56,900 nucleotides of DNA from JBAYJM01 sp964350585 (GCA_964350585.1 CAYGKC010000004.1:1-56900); one strand, 5' to 3'. Shown: positions 48,400 through 56,900, counted from the stretch's first letter. The notes: generated from the letters alone by a model not told the origin. Program-made: numbers and translations.

Positions 48400-49635
48400 A
48401 TGCCGGAAATAAGACCAGATATAGAAACCATCGCAAAAATAAAAGTAGTAGGAGTTGGTGGAGCTGGAAATTCAGCTGTTAATAGAATGATCGCATCTAA
48501 AATAAGGGGTGTGGATTTTATTGTTGTTAATACTGATGTCCAAGCACTTCATCAAAGTCAAGCAAAGAAAAAACTCCATATTGGTAAAACAATAACCAGA
48601 GGTTTGGGAGCCGGCATGAATCCAGAAGCCGGTTTTCAAGCAGCACAAGAAAATATTAACGAAATAAGAGACTTTATTAAGGGATCTGACATGGTTTTTT
48701 TAACATGCGGATTAGGTGGTGGCACCGGTACCGGAGCATCGCCTGTGATTGCGCAGATAGCGAAAGAGATAGGAGCTCTAACTATTGCCGTAGTAACTAA
48801 ACCTTTTTCTTTTGAGGGGAGTCAAAGAGCAGCCATAGCCGAAAGGGGTTATAGTGATTTAAAAGATAAGGTGGATGCAATAATTACGATTCCTAATGAT
48901 AGGATCTTTCAAGCAATTGATAAGAAAACATCAGTTCTTGACGCCTTTAAAGTTGTTGATGATATTTTAAGGCAAGGAGTTCAAGGAATTTCTGAACTAA
49001 TTACAATTCCAGGCTTGGTGAATTTGGATTTTAACGATGTGAAGACAATTATGCAGGATACCGGTTCCGCTTTAATGGGAATAGGCGAGGCTAGCGGTGA
49101 AAACAGGGCAACGGCGGCAGCTAAGATGGCTATTTCATCACCCCTTCTTGATATTTCCATTGAAGGAGCGAGAGGAATTTTATACATTATTTCAGGAGGA
49201 GCCAATTTGGCTATGACTGAAATTCAGGATGCTGCCAAGGTTATTGCGGAAAACTGCGAAGAGAACGCGCGAATTATTTTTGGCGCATCCATTGATGAAA
49301 GTTTGAAAGATAAAATTAGCATAACCGTAATTGCTACCGGTTTTGGTGAAAAGGACACTGTTAAGAAAGTAAATCCAAAGCCTCATTCATACACGCCTAA
49401 CCCGGTTTTTGTGCATAAGACATTAGAAAGCAAAGATACTTACAACACTAAAGGATCCTCAGATGCTTTTGAAAGGGCCAATAATGATGCCTTTAAATTT
49501 CCTGTTAAAAAACAAGTAACAGAAGATGTTGATCAGCTACCGCCAAGACCGCAACAAGTTATCAACAGCAAGACGCAAATAAATGAAGAAGATGATTTGG
49601 AAATTCCCGCTTTCTTAAGGCGTAAGATGAAATAA
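48400..49635 (+). CDS. ftsZ: cell-division GTPase FtsZ
   Basis: The 411-residue protein has the tubulin-type signature GGGTGTGASP (near residue 107) in CGLGGGTGTGASPVIAQIA and the N-terminal KVVGVGGAGNSAVNRMI. A linker of about 70 residues ends in the conserved C-terminal peptide DLEIPAFLRRKMK, which binds FtsA. Length and ends are complete. Confidence 0.97.
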   Translation: MPEIRPDIETIAKIKVVGVGGAGNSAVNRMIASKIRGVDFIVVNTDVQALHQSQAKKKLHIGKTITRGLGAGMNPEAGFQAAQENINEIRDFIKGSDMVFLTCGLGGGTGTGASPVIAQIAKEIGALTIAVVTKPFSFEGSQRAAIAERGYSDLKDKVDAIITIPNDRIFQAIDKKTSVLDAFKVVDDILRQGVQGISELITIPGLVNLDFNDVKTIMQDTGSALMGIGEASGENRATAAAKMAISSPLLDISIEGARGILYIISGGANLAMTEIQDAAKVIAENCEENARIIFGASIDESLKDKISITVIATGFGEKDTVKKVNPKPHSYTPNPVFVHKTLESKDTYNTKGSSDAFERANNDAFKFPVKKQVTEDVDQLPPRPQQVINSKTQINEEDDLEIPAFLRRKMK

Positions 49636-49687
49636 TGATGAAAAATACTAATGATTTTTAGATTATTTAAATACTATAAATAAATAA

Positions 49688-49715
49688 TTGACAGCTGTTT
49701 TTATAATATTATAAA
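49688..49715 (+). promoter_or_regulatory. promoter of the ribonucleotide reductase unit
   Basis: TTGACA (49688-49693), 16 bases, TATAAA (49710-49715). A start near 49722 gives a leader of about 160 bases before ATG 49882. Confidence 0.65.
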
Positions 49716-49721
49716 ATAGTA

Positions 49722-49845
49722 GTGCTGCAAGGGGTATTTTTGAAACGTGTTTCTCACTATACTAACATACTTCCCCAGAGAAATAGATCTATGAGGTCAC
49801 TTTAATAAAAGCAATTTAATAATCCTCTAGATCTTTTTTGTTTCC
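49722..49845 (+). promoter_or_regulatory. structured leader with terminator upstream of nrdD
   Basis: GGGGTAT (49731-49737) pairs with ATAC-CCC (49767-49775, two bulged bases) around a GAAA-CGTG-TTTC hairpin (49742-49753). It is followed by a terminator-like stem, AGATCTATGAGG (49785-49796) with CCTCTAGATCT (49824-49834), and six T. The terminator lies 40 bases before the start codon, so it would act as an attenuator. The half-site CACTATACTA resembles part of an NrdR box. No known riboswitch class is recognised. Confidence 0.5.
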
Positions 49846-49881
49846 TGGAATCAAAAATTGATAGAGTCTAACAAAAATAAT

Positions 49882-51933
49882 ATGGAACAAAATTCAATTA
49901 AGCAGATAAGAAAAAGATCAGGAGAGATTGTTGACTTTGATAAAGTTAAAGTTGCTCAGGCAGTCTATAAGGCTTTAAAGGCTGTTGGAAGGGATGACGA
50001 AAAACTGGCCACTGATTTATCGGAAAACGTGGTAAAACTGCTTAATAATAAGTTTCATCCTCGTTCAGTGCCTGCAGTGGAAGAAGTGCAGGATATCGTG
50101 GAAGAGGTTTTGATAAGAGAAAACTTCATTAAAGCCGCCAAAGCTTACATAATTTATAGAGAACAACATGCCAGACTAAGGGATTTGAAGCATCTTTTGG
50201 ATTCTAACGATATTATTGAAGGTTATTTGAAGCAGTTGGATTGGAGAGTAAAGGAGAATGCCAATATGGCTTATTCTTTACAAGGGTTAAATAATCACGT
50301 TGCGTCAGCTGTCAGTTCGCATTACTGGTTGAATAAAATTTATCCTCCAGAAATAAGGCAGTCTCACATCGACGGCTTAATACATTTGCATGATTTGCAA
50401 ATTCTTGCAGTTTATTGTTGCGGTTGGGATCTGCAGACGCTTTTAAGAGTGGGTTTTAGCGGAGTGAAGGGAAAAGTTGCTTGCAAGGCTCCTAAACATT
50501 TCAGATCAGCTTTGGGACAAATTGTTAATTTTTTCTATACTTTGCAAGGAGAAGCGGCTGGCGCTCAGGCATTAGCTAATTTTGATACGCTCCTAGCTCC
50601 TTTTGTCAGACAAGATAATCTTGATTATGAAACAATAAGGCAATCAATGCAAAGTTTTATTTTTAATATGAGTGTTCCGACTAGGGTTGGATTTCAGACA
50701 CCGTTTACTAATTTAACCTTTGATTTAACTTGTCCTTCGACTCTTGCAAACGAATACGTTTTAATAGGCGGAATTCCTCAAAAGGAAACTTATAAAGAAT
50801 TTCAGCCGGAAATGGATTTGATAAACAGGGCCTTTGCCGAAGTTATGATGGAAGGTGACGCTAATGGCAGAGTTTTTACATTTCCTATTCCAACTTATAA
50901 TATTTCCCAGGATTTTAATTGGGATAATAAAGTCTTGGATCCAATTTGGGATATGACGGCAAAATACGGTATTCCTTACTTTGCAAATTTCATAAATAGT
51001 GATATGAAGGCAGATGACGCTCGCTCGATGTGTTGCAGGCTCAGGTTGGATAATCGCGAATTAAGAAAAAGAGGAGGAGGAATTTTTGCGGCTAATCCTC
51101 TAACCGGTTCTATTGGCGTAGTCACGCTTAACCTTCCCCGCATTGGCTACCTCTCTAAGGGCAATAAAGAGGCATATCTGAGCCGTTTGGGCCAAGCCAT
51201 GGATCTTGCACGGCAAAGTTTGAAATTGAAGAGGGAAATTTTAGAAAACTTCACAGAAATGGGACTTTATCCATACAGTAAATTCTATTTGGCAGACATA
51301 AGGGAAAGATTTGGTCAGTATTGGAGAAATCACTTCAATACGATAGGTATAAACGGTATGAATGAATCCTTAGTTAACTTTTTTGGTAAATCTTTAAGTG
51401 ATCAGGATGGGCATAATTTTGCTATTGAAATAATGGATTTTATGCTGACTCGTTTAACCTCATATCAAGAAGAAGATGACCAGCTTTACAACCTTGAAGC
51501 TACTCCTGCAGAAGGTGCAACTTACAGATTTGCTAAAAAAGATAAAGAGATGTATCCTGATATTAAGGTCGCCAATGAAGAACAGTTTAAGGAAAAAGGC
51601 GCCGCTCCTTATTACACAAATTCAACACATCTTCCAGTCGCTTATTCTTCGGACATTTTTGAAGTTTTAGAAAAACAAGATGAGTTACAGATAAAATATA
51701 CCGGAGGAACTGTGGTTCACGGCTTTGTCGGAGAAAAAATGACTGATATTGAGAGTACAAAAAAACTTGTTAAAAAAATTGCAGAAAATTTTAAACTTCC
51801 TTACTTTACGATTACTCCAACTTTTTCGATTTGTCCAAAACACGGATATATTTCCGGAGAATTCAGATATTGTCCCACTTGCGATGACGAAATAGGTTTC
51901 GTAAGGGAACAGGAAGAGAGATTGCCTTTATAA
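49882..51933 (+). CDS. nrdD: anaerobic ribonucleoside-triphosphate reductase, catalytic part
   Basis: From ATG 49882 (a TTG at 49858 is in frame upstream) the protein has 683 residues. An N-terminal ATP cone (KQIRKRSGEIVDFDKVKVAQAV) is followed by the ten-strand barrel: MSVPTRVGFQTPFTNLTFDLTC, SMCCRLRLDNRELRKRGGG and GINGMNESLVNFFG. Near the end, ICPKHGYISGEFRYCPTC supplies most of the zinc site. It then stops at TAA (51931) before the obligatory glycyl-radical motif RVxGY, which is encoded by the next ORF. The enzyme makes dNTPs without oxygen, so the organism is probably anaerobic or facultative. Confidence 0.9.
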   Translation: MEQNSIKQIRKRSGEIVDFDKVKVAQAVYKALKAVGRDDEKLATDLSENVVKLLNNKFHPRSVPAVEEVQDIVEEVLIRENFIKAAKAYIIYREQHARLRDLKHLLDSNDIIEGYLKQLDWRVKENANMAYSLQGLNNHVASAVSSHYWLNKIYPPEIRQSHIDGLIHLHDLQILAVYCCGWDLQTLLRVGFSGVKGKVACKAPKHFRSALGQIVNFFYTLQGEAAGAQALANFDTLLAPFVRQDNLDYETIRQSMQSFIFNMSVPTRVGFQTPFTNLTFDLTCPSTLANEYVLIGGIPQKETYKEFQPEMDLINRAFAEVMMEGDANGRVFTFPIPTYNISQDFNWDNKVLDPIWDMTAKYGIPYFANFINSDMKADDARSMCCRLRLDNRELRKRGGGIFAANPLTGSIGVVTLNLPRIGYLSKGNKEAYLSRLGQAMDLARQSLKLKREILENFTEMGLYPYSKFYLADIRERFGQYWRNHFNTIGINGMNESLVNFFGKSLSDQDGHNFAIEIMDFMLTRLTSYQEEDDQLYNLEATPAEGATYRFAKKDKEMYPDIKVANEEQFKEKGAAPYYTNSTHLPVAYSSDIFEVLEKQDELQIKYTGGTVVHGFVGEKMTDIESTKKLVKKIAENFKLPYFTITPTFSICPKHGYISGEFRYCPTCDDEIGFVREQEERLPL

Positions 51934-51960
51934 AATTATTTAATAATAATTTAAAAATAT

Positions 51961-52101
51961 ATGGAAGGCGACAAATGTCAACAAAGGACGCAATGCGAAG
52001 TTTATTCAAGGGTGGTTGGATATATCAGGCCAGTAGATCAATGGAATCCGGGGAAGCAATCAGAATTTAGTGATAGAAAAACATTCGAGACTACCACTTA
52101 A
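51961..52101 (+). CDS. separate glycyl-radical domain of the class III ribonucleotide reductase
   Basis: This 46-codon ORF encodes what is normally the C-terminus of NrdD: CEVYSRVVGYIRPVDQWN, then GKQSEFSDRKTF. Gly20 in RVVGY would carry the radical installed by NrdG. Two Cys (C6 and C12) may complete the zinc site. It is in the same frame as nrdD but separated by two in-frame TAA codons (51931-51933 and 51952-51954) and 27 bases; it has its own ATG and lies eight bases before nrdG. I read it as a separately translated subunit. A pseudogene split or stop read-through are alternatives. Confidence 0.8.
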   Translation: MEGDKCQQRTQCEVYSRVVGYIRPVDQWNPGKQSEFSDRKTFETTT

Positions 52102-52109
52102 TTAAACTT

Positions 52110-52805
52110 ATGAAAATCGGCGGTATTCAACCCGTAACATTATTGGATTATCCACAAAAACTAGCAGCGATCATATTTACTCAAGGGTGTAATATGCGCT
52201 GCCCTTTTTGTTATAATCCGTCTTTAGTCCTTCCGCAAATGACTGAGGGAAAAGAAGGTTTTTCGGAAGAGGACGTTTTAGCTTTTTTAAAAAAAAGAAA
52301 AAAATATTTGGACGCTGTGGTAATAAGTGGAGGTGAACCGACAATTCAAGCTGACTTGAAAGACTTTTGCAAAAAAATAAAAAAAATGGGCTATCAACTG
52401 AAAATTGATACTAATGGTCTCAGATCAGAAATAATATCCGATCTTATCTCACAAAATTTGGTTGACTATATAGCAATGGATATTAAAGGTCCTTTTACTG
52501 ATTATAAAAATTTTTGCGGTGTTGATGCGGATGAGTCTGTATTAGCTAGATCGGTTAAAATTATTAAAGAAAGCGGATTGCCGTACGAATTCAGAAGTAC
52601 TTTAGTCAAACCTATGCATAAAGAGAATGATGTTTTAGAAATGGCAAAAGCCGTAAAAGGAGCCAAAACTTATTATTTGCAAAATTTTACAAAACAGGCT
52701 AAATTAGTTGATGATAATTTTTCAGGCACGCATTTTACTGCAATTGAGATGGAAAATTTCAAAAATATTGCTGACAAATTAGTTAAAAAATGTATAATAA
52801 GGTAA
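52110..52805 (+). CDS. nrdG: anaerobic ribonucleotide reductase activating protein (radical SAM)
   Basis: The 231-residue protein has the radical-SAM cluster motif CNMRCPFC (C28, C32 and C35) and GGEPTIQ, with the family N-terminus IGGIQPVTLLDYPQKLAAIIFTQG. It uses S-adenosylmethionine to place the radical on the Gly of the NrdD C-terminus, here in the separate 46-residue product encoded eight bases upstream. Confidence 0.92.
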   Translation: MKIGGIQPVTLLDYPQKLAAIIFTQGCNMRCPFCYNPSLVLPQMTEGKEGFSEEDVLAFLKKRKKYLDAVVISGGEPTIQADLKDFCKKIKKMGYQLKIDTNGLRSEIISDLISQNLVDYIAMDIKGPFTDYKNFCGVDADESVLARSVKIIKESGLPYEFRSTLVKPMHKENDVLEMAKAVKGAKTYYLQNFTKQAKLVDDNFSGTHFTAIEMENFKNIADKLVKKCIIR

Positions 52806-52806
52806 T

Positions 52807-53136
52807 ATGGAAGACCAAAAAGAAAAATTAAGCGATAAAATTGAAGAAGATATTCAATATGCTAAAGCAGAAAAGGTAATTTTAGAGCAGGAGTTTTCAG
52901 AAATTAAGGAGCTTCTTAAAAAAAATATTGAAATTAGCAATGAGATTTTGGAAAGTACGCAAAAAACCAGAAGATATATAAAAATAAGGATGATAATGGG
53001 TATTGTCTGGATATTAGTAATTTTAGCTCCTATTATTCTTGCTATTATTTGGCTTCCTCCCTATATAAAGGAATTTATGGAAAATTATGGAAGTTTCCTT
53101 ACTAATAGTGAAAGAATAATTGATTTATTTAAATAA
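52807..53136 (+). CDS. small coiled-coil membrane protein
   Basis: The 109-residue protein has a charged coiled-coil N-terminal half (about 5-60), one long hydrophobic helix (MIMGIVWILVILAPIILAII, about 63-85) and a short tail. It starts one base after the nrdG stop. The family is unknown to me; linkage to nrdG may only reflect compact packing. Confidence 0.6.
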   Translation: MEDQKEKLSDKIEEDIQYAKAEKVILEQEFSEIKELLKKNIEISNEILESTQKTRRYIKIRMIMGIVWILVILAPIILAIIWLPPYIKEFMENYGSFLTNSERIIDLFK

Positions 53137-53137
53137 T

Positions 53138-54227
53138 ATGTCGACGAACTCAATATTAATTGAAGAATTGCAAAAGCAAATCTCTGGTGCATGGAGGTTG
53201 CTTTGACTTGGACAAAAATAAAACAAAAATAGAAAAGCTTGAAAAAATAATCTCTTCTCCTGATTTTTGGCAGGATCAGGAAAAAGCAAAAGCTGTAAGT
53301 AAAGAATATGAGGATATCAAAAAAGAGTACAACTTGTGGCTTGAGCTCAAAAACGACACATCAGAGCTTTTGCAGTTGGCAAATCTCAACGATGAAAATT
53401 TAGATAAGGAAATTGAAGCGAAATATAATTCATTGTTGAAGTTATATCAAAAAATGGAATCCGCTCTAATGTTTTCAGGAGAATATGATAATGGAAATGC
53501 TATTTTATCGATTCATGCCGGCACAGGAGGAGTTGATGCGCAAGATTGGGCCAGTATTTTACTTCGAATGTATCTGCGATTTTGTGAAAAACATGATTTC
53601 GAAGCTAAAATAATAGATGAAACAGTCGGAGGAGAAGCTGGAATAAAAAGCGTGGTTTTGCATATAAGAGGAAGGTTTGCTTACGGTTGGTTAAGATCAG
53701 AAAACGGAGTTCATCGCTTGGTTAGAATTTCTCCCTTTGATGCAGAAAAAATGAGGCATACTTCTTTTGCTTTAGTCGAAGTCCTTCCCGATATCGAAGA
53801 ACAGAAGGAATTGGAACTGAAAGATAACGAATTCAAAATAGAAGTAATGAGAGCTGGCGGGCATGGCGGACAAAGCGTAAATACGACCGACTCGGCAGTG
53901 CGCATTACCCATATTCCCTCAGGCATTTCTGTTAAGTGCCAAAGTGAAAGATCGCAGTTGCAAAATAAATCAAACGCTTTTAAAATTTTAAAAGCCAAGT
54001 TGGTTGATTTTTATGCCAATGTTGAAAGTGGAAAAATTAAGGAGATAAAAGGGGAGTATCGCAAAGCTGAATGGGGAAATCAGGCAAGATCATATGTGCT
54101 TGCGCCTTATAAGCTTGTTAAAGATCATAGAACTGCGTATGAAACTTCCGATGTTGATTCAATTTTAGACGGACAGCTGGATGATTTTGTAATAGCGTTT
54201 CTAAAAAATAAACTAAAACAAGACTAA
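53138..54227 (+). CDS. prfB: peptide chain release factor 2 with programmed +1 frameshift
   Basis: ATG 53138 opens 22 codons ending at an in-frame UGA (53204-53206) in the context TGGAGG-TTG-CTT-TGA-C. This is the classical RF2 site: a Shine-Dalgarno-like GGAGG three bases before the slippery CTT. A +1 shift (GAC at 53205) joins the long frame, giving about 362 residues. SPF (ISPFD) is the UGA/UAA recognition tripeptide and GGQ (RAGGHGGQSVNTTD) the catalytic motif. RF2 levels control their own synthesis. The intact site shows that UGA is a stop codon in this organism. Confidence 0.96.
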
Positions 54228-54239
54228 TCACAGAAACTT

Positions 54240-55736
54240 GTGTTTATAAAGAAATTATTAGGATACTTATCCGATGTTTTTCTTTTTTCTTTGATATTTT
54301 TCATTGCCGGAATTTTTCTAGGCAATTTTTTTGTTATAAAAGCTTTTTATATTTTTTGTTTTATTTTATTTTTAATATTTCTTTTTTTAGCTTGTAATAG
54401 ACAAAAGAAATACTTTAAATACATTTTAATTATTTGCATTTTCTTTGCTGTTGGTATTTTTAGAATTGGTTTAGCTGAAAATAAATGCAATAAAGATTCT
54501 ATCTGTTATTTTAATGACAGGCAAGTTAAATTTATTGCCAATGTCTACGAAGTGAGCACAAAAACAAGTTCGCAACAGCTAAAAGTGTCAGCAAAGGCTT
54601 CTATTAATGGCGTCAAAACTGAAAATTTAACAGGTAATGTTTTAGTCAATCTTCCTTTATATCCGAAATATAATTATGGTGATTTATTGATTTTAAATTG
54701 CAAACTAAAGACGCCTGAAATATTTGAAGATTTTAATTACTCGAAATTTCTGGCAACTAAAAATATTCATTCTATTTGTTCGTTTGCGCAAATAGCAAAA
54801 ATAGATTCAAATAGAGGCTTTATTTTAAAAAGCTTAATTTTAAAAATTAAGGATAAACTTTCAATCAGTTTAAAAAATTCCATAAGCGAACCGCAATCAT
54901 CGATTTTGAGGGCTATGATTTTAAACGATAGCGGAGATATTCCTGCCGAATGGAATAATGTTTTTTCAAAGTTGGGACTTACTCATATTATTGCTATCTC
55001 CGGTTCGCATATTACAATCATAACCTTGTTAATCATGTATTTGGCTATAGCGATTGGACTGTCCCGCCCCAAAGCTTTTTGGGTTGCACTTGGTGTAATA
55101 GCCGTTTATGTAATTATGATAGGTTTTCCTGCTTCTGCAGTAAGAGCAGCCATTATGGGCATTCTTTTTATTTATGCTCAAAAAATCGGAAGAAAAAGTT
55201 CTAGCACCTCAATGATTTTGCTTGCCGCCTCGATAATGTTGCTTTTTAACCCTTTGCTTTTGCTCTATGATGCAGGCTTCCAGCTTTCTTTTGTAGCGGT
55301 TATTGGCTTGATTTATTTAAGTCCGTTATTTTCAAATTGGCTTAAAGCGATTCCTAATTTTTTTCAAGCAAGAGAAATGTTAGTGGCAACATTGGCGGCT
55401 CAATTGATGACGCTCCCTTTGATTTTTTATCATTTCGGATTTTTCTCTCCGATTTCTGTTTTAGCAAATTTATTAATTTTACCTATTATTCCGTTTTTAA
55501 CAATATTTGCTCTCTCAAACGCAATAGTAGGCGCTCTTATTCCCACACTTGGCACTCTGATGGGCTATGTCAGTTGGTTATTCACTTCATATTGGATTCA
55601 AATTTCTATTTTGATTGAAAAAATAAATTTATATTCTTTTAACTTTAAAATTAATTGGTTTGCTGTTTTAATTAGCTATATCTCTATTGGTTTTCTTATT
55701 TTTAAAGTTAGAAATGTAATTAAGAATAAATTTTAA
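54240..55736 (+). CDS. comEC: ComEC/Rec2 membrane-channel half
   Basis: The 498-residue protein has a GTG start (54240), two or three N-terminal helices, a soluble OB-like region (about 85-200) and a C-terminal competence domain with about eight helices. It carries the signature GLTHIIAISGSHITIITLL and FPASAVRAAIMGILFIYAQKIGRKSS. It forms the channel for single-stranded DNA uptake. The metallo-beta-lactamase domain usually fused at the end is the next gene. dprA in the window supports natural transformation. Confidence 0.92.
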   Translation: MFIKKLLGYLSDVFLFSLIFFIAGIFLGNFFVIKAFYIFCFILFLIFLFLACNRQKKYFKYILIICIFFAVGIFRIGLAENKCNKDSICYFNDRQVKFIANVYEVSTKTSSQQLKVSAKASINGVKTENLTGNVLVNLPLYPKYNYGDLLILNCKLKTPEIFEDFNYSKFLATKNIHSICSFAQIAKIDSNRGFILKSLILKIKDKLSISLKNSISEPQSSILRAMILNDSGDIPAEWNNVFSKLGLTHIIAISGSHITIITLLIMYLAIAIGLSRPKAFWVALGVIAVYVIMIGFPASAVRAAIMGILFIYAQKIGRKSSSTSMILLAASIMLLFNPLLLLYDAGFQLSFVAVIGLIYLSPLFSNWLKAIPNFFQAREMLVATLAAQLMTLPLIFYHFGFFSPISVLANLLILPIIPFLTIFALSNAIVGALIPTLGTLMGYVSWLFTSYWIQISILIEKINLYSFNFKINWFAVLISYISIGFLIFKVRNVIKNKF

Positions 55737-55761
55737 AAGTAATATTGTTGATTTTATCGTG

Positions 55762-55773
55762 TATAATTAACTC
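55762..55773 (+). promoter_or_regulatory. -10 of the ComEC hydrolase gene, leaderless
   Basis: TATAAT at 55762-55767 with six bases to ATG 55774, identical in spacing to the sites before 8036 and 14159. Confidence 0.6.
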
Positions 55774-56670
55774 ATGAATCGTAAAATACTTTTAAAACAC
55801 TTTAGTCTTCCGCTTTTGATAATTGTTTGTCTATCGGGAGTTTTTATTTTCCAAACAAATTCGGGAATTATCGGGAGGGTAAAATCAGAGATAGATATTA
55901 CAGATGCCGGAAAATTAAAATTAATTTTTTTTGACGTTGGTCAAGGCGATGCTTCTTTGATCGTTACGCCACTTGGAAAGAAAATTCTAATTGACGGGGG
56001 TCCGGACAATAGAGTAATTCAAAAATTGGGAGAAAATCTTCCATTTTATGACAAAAAAATTGATGCTGTAATTCTAAGTCATCCTCACGCTGATCATGTT
56101 TCCGGTTTGGTGGAAATTTTAAGGCGTTATGAAGTTTCAAAAATTTATTTCTCGGGAGTAGTCCATACGGCTCCTGAATATGTCGAATTTTTAAATTTGA
56201 TAAATGAAAAAAACATTGATGTCGAAATAGTAAAGGAAGAATATGAAAAAAAAATAGAAAAAGATTTGATTTTTGAATTCATATATCCTTTGGAAGATTT
56301 TAGTGGAAAGGTTGTAAGTAATTTAAATAATTCATCAATTGTTTTCAGGCTTGTTTATGTCAGTAGTACAGCATTGTTTACGGGTGATTTTGAAAATGAG
56401 GAAATCTTTGAGAATTCATCCAAGATTGAAGCTGACATTTTAAAAGTCGGTCACCACGGTTCGTTTAATGCAAATGCAAAAAATTTCTTAAAGGCAGTTT
56501 CTCCTGTTTTTGCAGTAATTTCTTTGGGTAAAAACTCTTACGGGCATCCGCACTATAAAACTATATATTATCTGCAGCAAGTGGGAGCAAAAATTTTAAG
56601 AACTGATGAGGATGGCGATATTACTTTTTTAAGCGATGGCGAAGATTGGACAATAAAAAAAGCCCCCTAA
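55774..56670 (+). CDS. ComEC-type metallo-beta-lactamase-fold hydrolase
   Basis: The 298-residue protein has an N-terminal membrane helix or signal (about 11-28) followed by an MBL-fold domain: FFDVGQGDASLIV, LIDGG, the metal motif SHPHADHVSG, LFTGDFENEE and VGHHGSFNA. This matches the C-terminal ComEC domain thought to degrade one DNA strand during uptake. Here it is a separate exported protein with its own promoter 37 bases after the channel gene. Confidence 0.9.
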   Translation: MNRKILLKHFSLPLLIIVCLSGVFIFQTNSGIIGRVKSEIDITDAGKLKLIFFDVGQGDASLIVTPLGKKILIDGGPDNRVIQKLGENLPFYDKKIDAVILSHPHADHVSGLVEILRRYEVSKIYFSGVVHTAPEYVEFLNLINEKNIDVEIVKEEYEKKIEKDLIFEFIYPLEDFSGKVVSNLNNSSIVFRLVYVSSTALFTGDFENEEIFENSSKIEADILKVGHHGSFNANAKNFLKAVSPVFAVISLGKNSYGHPHYKTIYYLQQVGAKILRTDEDGDITFLSDGEDWTIKKAP

Positions 56671-56900
56671 GGATTTAGAAATTTAAAATTTTAAATGAAT
56701 TTATAAATTTTTAGTAGAAACCTGATGTAATTTTCTCGATTTTTAATTATTTTTAATGATTCATACAGCTTGAAGCATTAAACTCTTTCTTGTTTCTCGA
56801 ATTATGTTTATTGTACCTATTCTTCGTTGGGAGTATTTACTCCAGAATTCATTAGATTCTGCCTTTCGCCAGAATGACGTAAAAGAAAATCATTTCTGAT
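56671..56900. other. intergenic end of window, no gene seen
   Basis: AT-rich with no ORF of note. An imperfect palindrome, ATTCTG (56856-56861) with CAGAAT (56870-56875) around CCTTTCGC, resembles the short extragenic palindromes found dispersed in many genomes. No tRNA or promoter is evident. Confidence 0.5.

Noticed and set aside
49741..49754. GAAACGTGTTTC as a parS site
   Set aside because: The half-sites are inverted relative to the parS consensus (GTTTC...GAAAC), and it forms part of the nrdD leader hairpin.
51934..52101. A frameshift or simple sequencing error explaining the nrdD split
   Set aside because: The small ORF is in the same frame as nrdD and two separate UAA codons lie between them, so a single indel or one miscalled base would not restore a continuous gene.
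53160..54227. prfB starting at 53160 without a frameshift
   Set aside because: The classical RF2 slippery site and upstream ATG at 53138 are intact; 53160 is only the edge of the second frame.

Overview
The window is a low-GC chromosomal segment (by eye roughly 35% G+C) of a bacterium from the Candidate Phyla Radiation (Patescibacteria), most likely Parcubacteria-like. The reasons are the mix of genes and their shapes: a tandem of very large exported proteins with TrbC/VirB2-type pilin N-termini, a (p)ppGpp synthetase/hydrolase without its C-terminal regulatory half, ComEC split into two genes, few Shine-Dalgarno sites with several apparently leaderless mRNAs, and an AT-rich style throughout. 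UGA is a normal stop here: the window encodes RF2 with its classical autoregulatory +1 frameshift. The taxon is inference; the gene calls rest on motifs visible in the translations.

Layout. 1-4045 is accessory DNA: the end of an unknown gene, a helix-turn-helix/zinc-ribbon protein, a tyrosine recombinase with a 45-aa companion, and a large serine recombinase whose frame runs into the antisense of tRNA-Asp. This is probably the right end of an element inserted at that tRNA. 4047-6294 (minus) is a translation block in transcription order smpB, tmRNA, infC, rpmI, rplT, tRNA-Asp. 6336-8308 holds a PerM/AI-2E-type membrane protein, a membrane-anchored unknown and a small wHTH protein. The wHTH gene is followed by an ADP-ribosyltransferase-like protein (8325-8999), a possible toxin-antitoxin pair. 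9060-12974 is glyS, an M16 peptidase and a GT4 glycosyltransferase. 13035-14034 (minus) has a membrane protein, a candidate small RNA and tRNAs Leu(CAA), CAT and initiator Met. 14159-15813 is parA-parB. 15831-20734 (minus) is the RSH gene, topA and dprA.

20744-21272 is an RNA-only unit: a near-consensus promoter, a structured leader, two tRNA-like genes with abnormal anticodon arms, and a terminator. 21271-26545 (minus) is pth, der, a CCA-adding enzyme and an LCP-family protein. 26729-29575 is lepB, hisS, rpsU and a YqeY-like protein. 29710-45957 is a surface-protein operon with proteins of 1039 and 3596 aa, two membrane proteins with DxDxDG repeats, and ybeY. 46080-49635 is ftsA, an anchored unknown and ftsZ. 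49688-52805 is an anaerobic ribonucleotide reductase unit with a structured, terminator-bearing leader; the glycyl-radical C-terminus is a separate 46-codon ORF between nrdD and nrdG. 52807-56670 is a small coiled-coil membrane protein, prfB and the two halves of ComEC.

The most unusual items are the split class III ribonucleotide reductase, the tRNA-like pair with its leader, the giant pilin-headed surface proteins, the wHTH/ART pair, and several structured leaders: two pseudoknot-shaped ones in the recombinase region, one between infC and rpmI, and one before nrdD.
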